Assembly (NCBI GenBank): GCA_944322755.1
Contig: CALUPY010000021.1
Location: 1 to 43,586, forward strand
DNA: 43,586 nt
DNA from: Candidatus Gastranaerophilales bacterium
Lineage (GTDB): Bacteria; Cyanobacteriota; Vampirovibrionia; Gastranaerophilales; Gastranaerophilaceae
Reading direction: 5' to 3'
Under the pieces are notes generated by a model. The model worked only from the letters and a program-made list of their open reading frames with translations, did not search any database and was not told the origin of the DNA. The position numbers and the translations under genes are program-made. Positions 1 through 7,323 of this stretch are shown here, piece after piece. The stretch's first letter is position 1. The number at the start of each line of letters is the position of its first letter.

Positions 1-240
1 AGTGCCCATGCGAGCAAAAACCACGCTTTTTGCGAGCGCCCGTAATCCAAGAAGCGGATTCGGACGGGGCTGAGGGACGAAAACGCCACAACAATCGCGT
101 ATGTTCAGGATCTTACACACTTGGCGTTTTGCGCTGAACTTCTAGCCGGTAAGATGCTGTGGGAAACCAGACATTTTTCACAAAATTAAAGATTTTGGAA
201 AAAGTAGCCAAACAAGTTCAGCATGACATATCTTTGTTAA
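1..240. other. GC-rich, foldable block without a convincing gene
   Basis: This stretch is clearly richer in G+C than the genes around it. It can form several helices: GCAAAAA (14-20) with TTTTTGC (27-33); CCCGT (39-43) with ACGGG (64-68), enclosing AATCC (44-48) with GGATT (56-60); and AAAACGCC (80-87) with GGCGTTTT (124-131). GTTCAG with CTGAAC and ATCTTAC with GTAAGAT could pair further 3'. An open frame on the plus strand runs from after the stop at 43-45 to about position 189, but has no usable start codon and resembles nothing I recognise. A structured RNA, a repeat, or a gene remnant are all possible. I could not match it to tmRNA, RNase P or 6S RNA signatures. Confidence 0.35.
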
Positions 241-246
241 TTGTTA

Positions 247-278
247 CCCCTTTCCCCTTGGAGAAGGTTAGGGCTGGG
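247..278. repeat. Degenerate palindromic repeat-like sequence
   Basis: A C-rich run (CCCCTTTCCCC) is followed by a purine-rich near-complement (GGAGAAGG, then TTAGGG). This resembles the dispersed imperfect palindromes of the CCCTCTCCC/GGGAGAGGG kind found in many bacterial genomes. Only one copy is in the window, so its repeat status is inferred from similarity alone. Confidence 0.3.
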
Positions 279-352
279 AGTATCCCGTAGGGTGCTTACA
301 GTTAAATTTTGCTGCAATATTGTCCAAAATAATAACTATGACAATGGCAGAA

Positions 353-383
353 AAAATTTTTTCGCTGTTTTAAGAAAACAGCA
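353..383 (-). terminator. Probable intrinsic terminator after prmA
   Basis: GCTGTTTT and AAAACAGC form an 8-bp hairpin with a 3-nt loop (364-382), ending just past the prmA stop codon. On the minus strand it is followed by GAAAAAATTTTTT, so the U-tract is displaced by a few bases. It would end the accD-accA-prmA transcript. Confidence 0.5.
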
Positions 384-1307
384 TTATTTTCTCACGACAA
401 TAGCTACCCAGTTTTCTTGTTTCAGCGTTTCAACAACAGAAAGTCCATGTTTTTCAATTGAGTCAAAGACCACCTGTTTTTTCTCATCCAATATACCGCT
501 CAAAACCATATACGCCCCGGTTTTCATCAGAGCCTTTAAGTCGCCCATAATCTCTGCAAGAACGTTATGCAATATATTTGCAGCAATAAAATCAAACTTT
601 TCTGAATGTGTTTTGAGCAGTTCATCCGCTGTTTCATGTTTAAATTCGATTTTGTTCAACACGTTATTGACCTGTGCGTTATCCATTGCCACTTCAATAA
701 CAAGCGGATCATTGTCTATCCCGACAGCACATGAAGCACCGCATTTTACAGCCGCTATTGCAAGTATACCCGAGCCTGTCCCGATATCTGCAATAATATC
801 GCCATTATTTACATATTTTTCAATTGCTTGTATGCAAAGCTGGGTAGTTGCATGAGTTCCTGTACCGAATGCGGACCCCGGATCAAGATGAATAAGTATC
901 TCGTCCTTTTTCAAAGCATAATCTTCCCAGCTCGGACAGATAACAATATGCTCTGACGCACGTGTCGGTTTCCAGTGTTCTTTCCATTTCTTTGACCAGT
1001 CCTGGTTTACAACCTTTTTTGCGTCAATAGACCAGCTTCCAAGTTCTTCTTCCGTAAATCCTTTTTCTATAAGATCTTCCCTTGCGTCATAAAATATTTT
1101 CTGGATATCCAGCGGAGCAAATTTTTCTTCTTCAAAAAGTATATAACCTTTAGCAATATTGTTTGTCGTTTCAATAAGTTCCAGGTCTTTATATTTTTCT
1201 TCAGCCTGAATAACCCCTTCACACTCAAACTGTTCAAAAAACACGTCTGTAACAAGTTCAATTGCACAAGGATTTATACTTACCGATATCTCGTAATAGT
1301 CTTTCAT
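384..1307 (-). CDS. prmA: Ribosomal protein L11 methyltransferase (PrmA)
   Basis: This cytoplasmic SAM-dependent enzyme methylates ribosomal protein L11. The 307-residue length is normal for PrmA. The family block DPGSAFGTGTHATT is at residues 142-155, the SAM-binding DIGTGSG at 174-180, and an NILHN motif near 244 matches the N-[IL]-[LP] catalytic-site region. The start codon overlaps the accA stop as TAATG (1 nt shared), so the two are translationally coupled as the last genes of accD-accA-prmA. A hairpin terminator follows immediately. No unusual features. Annotation is secure from motif order and length. Confidence 0.93.
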   Translation of the reverse strand: MKDYYEISVSINPCAIELVTDVFFEQFECEGVIQAEEKYKDLELIETTNNIAKGYILFEEEKFAPLDIQKIFYDAREDLIEKGFTEEELGSWSIDAKKVVNQDWSKKWKEHWKPTRASEHIVICPSWEDYALKKDEILIHLDPGSAFGTGTHATTQLCIQAIEKYVNNGDIIADIGTGSGILAIAAVKCGASCAVGIDNDPLVIEVAMDNAQVNNVLNKIEFKHETADELLKTHSEKFDFIAANILHNVLAEIMGDLKALMKTGAYMVLSGILDEKKQVVFDSIEKHGLSVVETLKQENWVAIVVRK

Positions 1308-2263
1308 TATTGATTAAACACACCCATTCTTCTGAATTTGTCGTATCTGTCATCCTTGAGCTGCTGCGGTGTCATATCTTTCATTTCATCAAGCGCTTCA
1401 AGTATAGTCTTTTTCATCTCGTTTGCCATAAATTCATAGTCATAATGAGCGCCGCCCATCGGCTCTTTTATAACACCATCGATAATACCGAGTCGCAGCA
1501 AATCACTTCCGGTAATTTTCAAAGCATCTGCAGCCGCAGAAGCAAGGGATGCATCTCTCCACAATATCGAAGCACATCCTTCCGGAGAAATAACAGTATA
1601 GTAAGCATGCTCCAATACATATACTTTATTTGAAACAGCAAGCCCCAAAGCACCGCCAGAACAGCCTTCACCGGTAATTATTGCAATGACAGGAACACCG
1701 AGTTTTGCCATTTCTTTCAGGTTTTCCGCAATAGCTCCGCCCTGTCCGGTTTCTTCTGCCTTGATACCCGGATAAGCGCCCTGTGTATCTATCAAAGTAA
1801 TAATCGGCAGGTCAAATCTGTTTGCGTGTTCAAAAAGTCTCAAAGCTTTGCGATAACCTTGCGGCTGGGGCATGCCAAAGTTATACTCGAGATTTTCTTT
1901 GGTTGTTTTGCCTTTCATTGTGCCGACAATCATAACCGGTCTGCCGTCAATTCTTGCAGGTCCGCCGATTATTGCTCTGTCGTCAGTTCCGCATCTGTCA
2001 CCGTGCATTTCTATAAAATCTGTCGTCATCAAACCAATATAATCCATAAAATTCGGACGATTGGGATGTCTTGCAATTTGAAGTTTCTGCACAGGTTTTA
2101 AGTTTTCGTACAGTTCTTTCTTGTATTCCTTTGACTGTTCTTCAAAAGTTTCAATCTCTTTTGACAGGTCTATGCCGGATTCTTCACTCATTTTTCTCAG
2201 TTCTTCTATTTTCTTTTCAATATTTACAATAGGCTGTTCAAAATCTAATGTTAACATACTCAT
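1307..2263 (-). CDS. accA: Acetyl-CoA carboxylase carboxyltransferase subunit alpha
   Basis: With AccD this subunit forms the carboxyltransferase that moves CO2 from carboxy-biotin to acetyl-CoA, giving malonyl-CoA for fatty acid synthesis. The 318-residue length is typical. Recognisable blocks are RPNFMDYIGLMTTDF with IEMHGDR near residues 69-92, and the glycine-rich GEGCSGGALGLA crotonase-type loop around 198-209. It begins 4 nt after accD. The first ATG sits only 2-3 nt from an AGGA element, so the in-frame ATG two codons later (2257) may be the true start. It links functionally to bioB (26837), which makes the biotin used by this enzyme, and to fabI. Confidence 0.95.
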   Translation of the reverse strand: MSMLTLDFEQPIVNIEKKIEELRKMSEESGIDLSKEIETFEEQSKEYKKELYENLKPVQKLQIARHPNRPNFMDYIGLMTTDFIEMHGDRCGTDDRAIIGGPARIDGRPVMIVGTMKGKTTKENLEYNFGMPQPQGYRKALRLFEHANRFDLPIITLIDTQGAYPGIKAEETGQGGAIAENLKEMAKLGVPVIAIITGEGCSGGALGLAVSNKVYVLEHAYYTVISPEGCASILWRDASLASAAADALKITGSDLLRLGIIDGVIKEPMGGAHYDYEFMANEMKKTILEALDEMKDMTPQQLKDDRYDKFRRMGVFNQ

Positions 2264-2267
2264 TTTC

Positions 2268-3131
2268 CTACTTTTTATGAAGTTTTAATATTGTCCCTAA
2301 GGTGTGTTTCAAATCTACTCTTTTTGAGATGATATCCACCTGACCGTGTTTTAAGAGATATTCCGCAGTCTGAAAATCTGCAGGCAGTTTTTGTCTGATT
2401 GTCTGTTCGATTACCCTTCTTCCAGCAAAGCCAATCCTTGCACCCTGTTCAGCTATGATAATATCTCCGATTGTTCCGAAACTTGCAGTCACACCGCCAT
2501 ATGTCGGTTCGGTCAAAATTGTTATATATAAAATTTTTGCTTCATTTAATCTTGCAACAGCGCAGCTTGTTTTTGCCATTTGCATAAGGCTCAGTGCGCT
2601 TTCTTGCATTCTTGCACCGCCTGATGCAGTAATTGCAACCATCGGAATATTTTGTTTTATAGCTTCTTCCATCATACGGGTAACTTTTTCGCCGACAACA
2701 CTGCCCATAGATCCGCCCATATAACCGAAATCCATAACTGCGCAGGCTATTTTTTCACCTTCAACAAGCCCCGTACCGGTTACAACCGCATCATCGAGGT
2801 TTGTTGCTTCTTTAGCTTTTCTCTGTCTTTCTTTGTATGATTCAGTATCCACAAATTCTAGAGGATCTGCCGGCGTAATATTCTGAAAACATTCTTCAAA
2901 TGTTCCTTCATCAAAAAGCTGGGCAATTCTGGTTCTGGCATCTATTCTGAAATGATAGTCGCAGTTCGGACATACCATCATGTGATGTTCCAAATCTTTT
3001 CTAAGCAGCTGCGCATTGCAGTTATAGCATTTTACCCATAGTTTGCCGATATTGTCATCTATTTTAGGATCAACGGGTCGAGCTGCAATCTGTTGTTCTT
3101 TTCTTGTTTCAAACCAATCTTTTAAAGTCAT
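2268..3131 (-). CDS. accD: Acetyl-CoA carboxylase carboxyltransferase subunit beta
   Basis: This is the zinc-binding partner of AccA in the carboxyltransferase component. A four-cysteine zinc ribbon is visible at C35, C38, C54 and C57, followed by the carboxyltransferase domain with the TASGGARMQES block near residue 168. The 287-residue length matches the family. It is the first gene of accD-accA-prmA and has a plausible sigma-70 promoter about 35 nt upstream. accB and accC are not in the window, so the biotin carboxylase half must be encoded elsewhere. Confidence 0.95.
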   Translation of the reverse strand: MTLKDWFETRKEQQIAARPVDPKIDDNIGKLWVKCYNCNAQLLRKDLEHHMMVCPNCDYHFRIDARTRIAQLFDEGTFEECFQNITPADPLEFVDTESYKERQRKAKEATNLDDAVVTGTGLVEGEKIACAVMDFGYMGGSMGSVVGEKVTRMMEEAIKQNIPMVAITASGGARMQESALSLMQMAKTSCAVARLNEAKILYITILTEPTYGGVTASFGTIGDIIIAEQGARIGFAGRRVIEQTIRQKLPADFQTAEYLLKHGQVDIISKRVDLKHTLGTILKLHKK

Positions 3132-3161
3132 TAACTTCCCCTTGTCAGTTTAGTCTTTATC

Positions 3162-3188
3162 ATTATACTACAAACCATTTTTTTTCAA
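3162..3188 (-). promoter_or_regulatory. Predicted sigma-70 promoter of accD-accA-prmA
   Basis: On the minus strand a perfect TATAAT (3162-3167) lies 15 nt downstream of TTGAAA (3183-3188). The spacing is short, but the -10 is ideal and the predicted start lies about 25 nt before accD. The -35 overlaps the 3' end of the upstream OstA gene. Confidence 0.5.
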
Positions 3189-3189
3189 C

Positions 3190-5409
3190 TTAGTATCCCG
3201 GCGGACGAATCATAGATGGCTGGATTATAGCATTATTAAACATGTTAAAGCCAGGATTGTAATCATTGTAATCTCTTACTGATTTATCCATAGGATTATC
3301 GGAACGTTCTGCTGGCTGCTGTTGAACAGGACGTTTGTTGTTTACTCTAACAGTTTTATTTTTCTTCTTTTTATTAGATTTACCTACTTTTTCAGGTTCA
3401 TTCAACACCATTCGTTTGAATTCTGCTTCGGAATTATCCGCGCCAAGCGCCATATCGATACCGAATACCGTGCTTTGTCTGTATGCGTCATACCCGAGCA
3501 GCACCTTAAAGTCATCAGGTCCAATTGCTACATAAAATCTGTTTTCCTGCAGCATTTTGTCATTAGGAGTATCAGACAGAGCCAGTGTTGCGGTATACAT
3601 TAAAGTAAGGTATTTGTTAAGTCTTAATGATTCGCCAAGCTGTACACTGGATTTTCCGTAATAGAATCTGTCAAAATACATTGGTGACTGGCCGGCTTCT
3701 CCTCCTATGTAATATGCAAGATACTGCTGCCAGTTTTTATACTGTGTTCTTAAAGTCGGGCCAATTCTCGCCATGCCGTATACCTCGCCCGTACCGTACA
3801 GAGATGATACTGTCTGCAAAGAAAGACCCAATTTCGCTGCGAAATCATGATCCAAATCCTTATACTCAAGGAAATCTTTCGTAGATTGAGTCATCCATCT
3901 AAATCTGGTAGTTCCAAAATCACGCTTCCAGTCTTTGGCATAACCGGCAGTGAATCTGTTTTCAAAACGAACACCTATATCATCTAAGTTATAAATCTTT
4001 TTGTGAACCAGCTGGAATCCGTGCTGCGGCATTCTTCCGCCCATAAACCATTCATTCATATAGGTATTTATGGCGTAATCAATATACATACTATCGCCGA
4101 GAGTTTGTCTGCCTCGCATAACAAACCTGTCCTCAGCAGTACCATAGCCGAATGCTGTACGGTTTGTTTCTGACATAAATCGCCCTATGGCACCCACGCC
4201 GAGCTCATCTTTCAGCATTAAGCCGGGGCCGATTTTAAATGTTGCACCTCCGGGAACAGGCAAAACAACTGACGGAGCGACATATGCACCCATATTACGC
4301 ATACTGCCGAGTTCTATCATATTTGTTTCAATATAATTCTGATCTTTGTCAGTATAAAGTTTTATCTTACCGGCTTTGGCAACTTTATGTCCCTTTAAAT
4401 ATATATCAGTATTTACAAGTGTAACAACGTCATGGTCTTTTCTTGAATCAATAATAATTTTGTTTGCCTTCAGATTCCATTTGTTATCAAATTTTTCTTT
4501 TATCAAATATTCTTTGTCAATAGCGTCCGGAAGCATCGGATAGTTAAAACCAAAAATAGAACGAGACGCAAATTTATACATACCGCCTTTGCCTTCAAAT
4601 TTAGCAGTACCCTCCATTGCCTCTGTTTTAGCTTCATAAACCGTTGCATCTTTTGCCTGAATTTTTATATTCATACGATGCATAACAGGTTTGGTAATCA
4701 GGGCATTCTCGTCGTTAAGATCAATTTGAACATAATCACCGAATACCTTTTGGCCTTCTCTAATCATAACGACATTATCATATCCTTTGATGTAGTTAGT
4801 GTCATGATTAAAAATAATCTTATCTGCCATCAAAGTAGATTTTTCACTCGGAAAAATTACCTTCGCATGCCCGACAGCCTCAAATTCATGCCGTTCCGGG
4901 AAATATTCAATGGTGTCACTATCAACAAGAACATCTGTAGGATTTGGTTCTGGTTCAGCCGGGGTCTGTGTTTTCTGCTGCTGTTTTACACTTTCGGTAG
5001 ACTGCACAGGCTGTTGGGCTTCTTCTGTTTCTTTTAAACCATCTTTTTCATTTTTTGATTTTTCTGTTCTGGAAAAGAGTTTACGGCCGAAAAATGTTTT
5101 CTTTTCAGCAGCTTCCGTATTTTCTGCTTCCTGCGAAGCCTGAGATTCTTTTATTTCCTGATTTTTTGCAAGCTCTTTTTGTCTCTTTTTTTCGAGTTTG
5201 GCAGCTTCTTTTTCTCTTTTTTTCTGTTCTTTTTGCTCTCGTTTTATTTGCTTTGCAGCTTCTTTATCCGCACGCTTTTGTGCCTTTAAATCTTCTTTGC
5301 TCATTCCATAAGTGTCTACCGCTGTATCAAATACTTCAGCGGAATAAGCCGGAACAGCAATCCCGATAAGAAATAAAAATATTAATATTATACTAGCTGT
5401 TTTCTTCAC
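3190..5409 (-). CDS. OstA/LptD-like outer-membrane protein
   Basis: Probable outer-membrane protein related to LptD/OstA, which inserts lipopolysaccharide into the outer leaflet. A signal peptide (residues 1-23, cleavage likely after AYS) precedes a very basic and acidic K/E/Q-rich, coiled-coil-like segment (about 33-155). An OstA-type beta-jellyroll follows (about 160-290, with VDSDTIEYFPERHEFEAVG-like repeats), then a region of alternating aromatic beta-strands expected for a barrel (about 360-660). The last 75 residues are K/N/Q/P-rich and disordered, unusual after a barrel. Translation starts at GTG (5407-5409) with AAGGA about 7 nt upstream. It follows the M23 peptidase by 14 nt. Assignment as true LptD rather than another OstA-fold protein is uncertain. 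Confidence 0.72.
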   Translation of the reverse strand: MKKTASIILIFLFLIGIAVPAYSAEVFDTAVDTYGMSKEDLKAQKRADKEAAKQIKREQKEQKKREKEAAKLEKKRQKELAKNQEIKESQASQEAENTEAAEKKTFFGRKLFSRTEKSKNEKDGLKETEEAQQPVQSTESVKQQQKTQTPAEPEPNPTDVLVDSDTIEYFPERHEFEAVGHAKVIFPSEKSTLMADKIIFNHDTNYIKGYDNVVMIREGQKVFGDYVQIDLNDENALITKPVMHRMNIKIQAKDATVYEAKTEAMEGTAKFEGKGGMYKFASRSIFGFNYPMLPDAIDKEYLIKEKFDNKWNLKANKIIIDSRKDHDVVTLVNTDIYLKGHKVAKAGKIKLYTDKDQNYIETNMIELGSMRNMGAYVAPSVVLPVPGGATFKIGPGLMLKDELGVGAIGRFMSETNRTAFGYGTAEDRFVMRGRQTLGDSMYIDYAINTYMNEWFMGGRMPQHGFQLVHKKIYNLDDIGVRFENRFTAGYAKDWKRDFGTTRFRWMTQSTKDFLEYKDLDHDFAAKLGLSLQTVSSLYGTGEVYGMARIGPTLRTQYKNWQQYLAYYIGGEAGQSPMYFDRFYYGKSSVQLGESLRLNKYLTLMYTATLALSDTPNDKMLQENRFYVAIGPDDFKVLLGYDAYRQSTVFGIDMALGADNSEAEFKRMVLNEPEKVGKSNKKKKNKTVRVNNKRPVQQQPAERSDNPMDKSVRDYNDYNPGFNMFNNAIIQPSMIRPPGY

Positions 5410-5423
5410 TTAAGTTTCCTTAT

Positions 5424-6536
5424 TTATATGTAATTTAAAGGATTTTGCGGTTTTCCGTTTACACGTACTTCAAAGTGGCAATGCGGCCCTGTACTGTATC
5501 CCGTAGAACCCTCATAACCAATAACCTGTCCGCGTGTAACCACCTGCCCCGCACTGACAACATAGCTGGACATATGCGCATAAAGCGTAGTTGTCGGCTG
5601 ACCGTTGTATCTTCCATGGTCAATGATAACAACTTTTCCATATCCTCCATACCATCCAGAATAAATAACTTTACCGGAGTTTGCCGCTCTTATTTTTCCG
5701 CCGTTTACACCGCCGATATCAATACCGGAATGATAGATTCTGGTCTTGAATATTGGGTGGATTCTATAGCCAAAAGGCGAGGTAATAGGCCCGGCAATAG
5801 GTTTCATAAATCCGGACATTACTTTTACGGCACTGCCTTTGGTATTGCGGTTAATCATATTACCGAGGGCTTCTGACTGTTTTGCGAGTTCTCTTTCTGC
5901 TTTTTCGTAATAAGCTCTGTCAGTCCGGTAACGCTGGATAGACGATTCGTTTTTATTTATTGCACCCTGCAGATTCTGCTGCTGCGCATTTATATTTTTT
6001 ATTGAATATGCAATGATATTTTTCTGCTGCTCAACTTGCAATCTTAAAAGAGCAACACGACGTGACTTTTCTTTCAGATACGCGAGTCGTTTTTTATCCC
6101 TTTTGGTAATCACATTCTGATAGTAAATTCTGTCTAAAAACGTATTAATATCCGTAGTAGACAGAAGCAGCTGAAACATACCTTTACGCTGTTTTTTAAA
6201 AATTTGTCTTATTCTGTTTTTAGAATGCAGCTGTGTTGCTGAAAGTTGCGCCATAGTATCATCAAGTTCTTTTTGTAATACAGTAAGTCTGTCCTGTGCA
6301 TTAGAATACTGTTTTTTATTAGCTTCAAGATTCTGGGACGCCTGCTCAAGTTTACGCTGATTTTTGTATAATTTATTTGTTTCAAGCGACTCAAGCCATC
6401 TCAATCTGACGACCTTTGCGTGTGTTTCTCTGCGTTTTTTCTCAATATGATTTTGCGTGCAATTCGCACTTAGAGAAAAAGCAAAAAGTATAAATACTAT
6501 AAAAAAAGCCTTTAAATAACGGCTGAAATATGACAT
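5424..6536 (-). CDS. M23 family peptidase with N-terminal coiled coil (EnvC/NlpD-like)
   Basis: Exported peptidoglycan hydrolase or hydrolase activator. Residues 1-24 form a signal peptide. About 30-225 is a long coiled coil rich in Q, K and E. Residues 250-370 are a LytM/M23 domain. The metal site appears intact: H269 and D273 in HSGID, H321 in YAHMSS, and H352 and H354 in HCHFE. Intact residues suggest a catalytic endopeptidase rather than a degenerate EnvC-type activator, while the coiled coil matches the EnvC/PcsB architecture used at division sites. It lies between a 37-aa membrane protein and the OstA-like gene with short gaps, so the three likely form one envelope operon. Confidence 0.87.
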   Translation of the reverse strand: MSYFSRYLKAFFIVFILFAFSLSANCTQNHIEKKRRETHAKVVRLRWLESLETNKLYKNQRKLEQASQNLEANKKQYSNAQDRLTVLQKELDDTMAQLSATQLHSKNRIRQIFKKQRKGMFQLLLSTTDINTFLDRIYYQNVITKRDKKRLAYLKEKSRRVALLRLQVEQQKNIIAYSIKNINAQQQNLQGAINKNESSIQRYRTDRAYYEKAERELAKQSEALGNMINRNTKGSAVKVMSGFMKPIAGPITSPFGYRIHPIFKTRIYHSGIDIGGVNGGKIRAANSGKVIYSGWYGGYGKVVIIDHGRYNGQPTTTLYAHMSSYVVSAGQVVTRGQVIGYEGSTGYSTGPHCHFEVRVNGKPQNPLNYI

Positions 6537-6553
6537 AAGCTAATCCTAAATTA

Positions 6554-6667
6554 TTATTTTCCAGACATTGCAACAAAAGATAATATAACCGGTGCAAGCA
6601 TAAATATAATAAATGATATAGCAATTATTCCAACAATTATTTTCTGGTTTTTTCTGAAAAATTCCAT
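6554..6667 (-). CDS. 37-residue single-span membrane protein
   Basis: A short ORF reads a basic N-terminus (MEFFRKNQK), then one hydrophobic helix (about residues 10-33) rich in I, V, A and F, and a short polar tail ending SGK. It ends 17 nt before the M23 peptidase on the same strand. There is only a weak Shine-Dalgarno (GTGGA, too far upstream). Sequence and orientation support a real small gene at the head of the envelope operon. It could also be a relic of the anchor of a larger protein, since similar stretches begin some parvulin-type foldases. Function unknown. Confidence 0.6.
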   Translation of the reverse strand: MEFFRKNQKIIVGIIAISFIIFMLAPVILSFVAMSGK

Positions 6668-6700
6668 ATATTGAACATCCACAATCTTTTACAATAAATA

Positions 6701-6714
6701 TTTTACATGTAAAA
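6701..6714. promoter_or_regulatory. 14-bp palindrome between the envelope operon and padR
   Basis: TTTTACATGTAAAA is a perfect palindrome in the 143-bp divergent region between the 37-aa gene (minus) and padR (plus). On the minus strand it overlaps a possible -35 (TTTACA). Several half-site-like TTTACAA copies follow at 6722-6776. Placement fits an operator for the adjacent PadR-type regulator, but no binding data exist here. Confidence 0.45.
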
Positions 6715-6770
6715 AACGGGATTTACAAGAATTTTACAAACATTCTTATATTCGTATGATTTGTAACAGG

Positions 6771-6799
6771 TTTACAACAGATTTATGATAATTTATGAT
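6771..6799 (+). promoter_or_regulatory. Predicted padR promoter with a 10-bp direct repeat
   Basis: TTTACA (6771-6776) is separated by 17 nt from TATGAT (6794-6799). ATTTATGATA occurs twice in tandem (6781-6790 and 6791-6800), giving two candidate -10 boxes. The downstream box places the start within about 5 nt of the padR ATG. No Shine-Dalgarno is present. Confidence 0.45.
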
Positions 6800-6810
6800 A
6801 TCTTATAAAT

Positions 6811-7323
6811 ATGATTGAACTGCTAATTTTATATATGTTAGAAAAACATGAACGTACGCTCTATTCTTTGCGTGCAGATATAATAGAAAAATTCGGATTT
6901 TTTACAAAGCCGAGTATAGGAACCCTTCACCCTGCAATGAAAAGACTTTTAAAAAACGGAAGCGTAACTATACGAAACAGTTATTCGGAAGGTGGAAAAA
7001 AATCCACATACTATGGACTTTCTCCTTCAGGTAAAAAACATTTCAGAGAAATATTTTTTACGAATTTCAGTGAAAATCCTACTTTGCTTTTTACTGAATT
7101 ACAGACAAAACTCTGCACAATGTCTTTGCTCTCCAAAGAACAACAGAACGAATTTATCGATGATACACTGCTTAAGCTTGAATCTTTTCAGCTGGATTTA
7201 AAAAACACACTGGAGAGTGAATATATAAAATTCGAAGAAACACAAAAGCTGCTTTTAAAGAAAAATATTTCTGATGTTTCCGGTTATATCGGATTTCTAA
7301 AAGCATTGAAAGAGAAAATATAA
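6811..7323 (+). CDS. PadR-family transcriptional regulator
   Basis: Winged-helix DNA-binding protein. The N-terminal 85 residues follow the PadR pattern: ELLILYMLEKHERT helix, recognition region GTLHPAMKRLLKNG (about 39-52), then a wing with YYGLSPSGKKHF (about 68-79). The C-terminal half is a long coiled helix for dimerisation. Its stop overlaps the next start as TAATG, so it is coupled to the DUF512 radical-SAM gene. The start lacks a Shine-Dalgarno and the -10 box is close, suggesting a leaderless or near-leaderless message. Likely autoregulated through sites in the divergent region, which also serves the envelope operon. Ligand unknown. Confidence 0.82.
   Translation: MIELLILYMLEKHERTLYSLRADIIEKFGFFTKPSIGTLHPAMKRLLKNGSVTIRNSYSEGGKKSTYYGLSPSGKKHFREIFFTNFSENPTLLFTELQTKLCTMSLLSKEQQNEFIDDTLLKLESFQLDLKNTLESEYIKFEETQKLLLKKNISDVSGYIGFLKALKEKI

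Noticed and set aside
1-240. tmRNA, RNase P RNA or 6S RNA
   Set aside because: The diagnostic tag and T-arm region of tmRNA, the P4 conserved blocks of RNase P, and the single long bubbled helix of 6S were not found.
241-855. 204-codon plus-strand frame
   Set aside because: Most of it is antisense to prmA and the rest covers the repeat-like spacer. Composition is S/T/F-rich, as expected of a reverse-strand shadow.
4678-5369. Several plus-strand frames of 77-119 codons
   Set aside because: They mirror the K/E-rich repeats of the OstA-like gene, giving F/L/S-rich shadows without ribosome sites.
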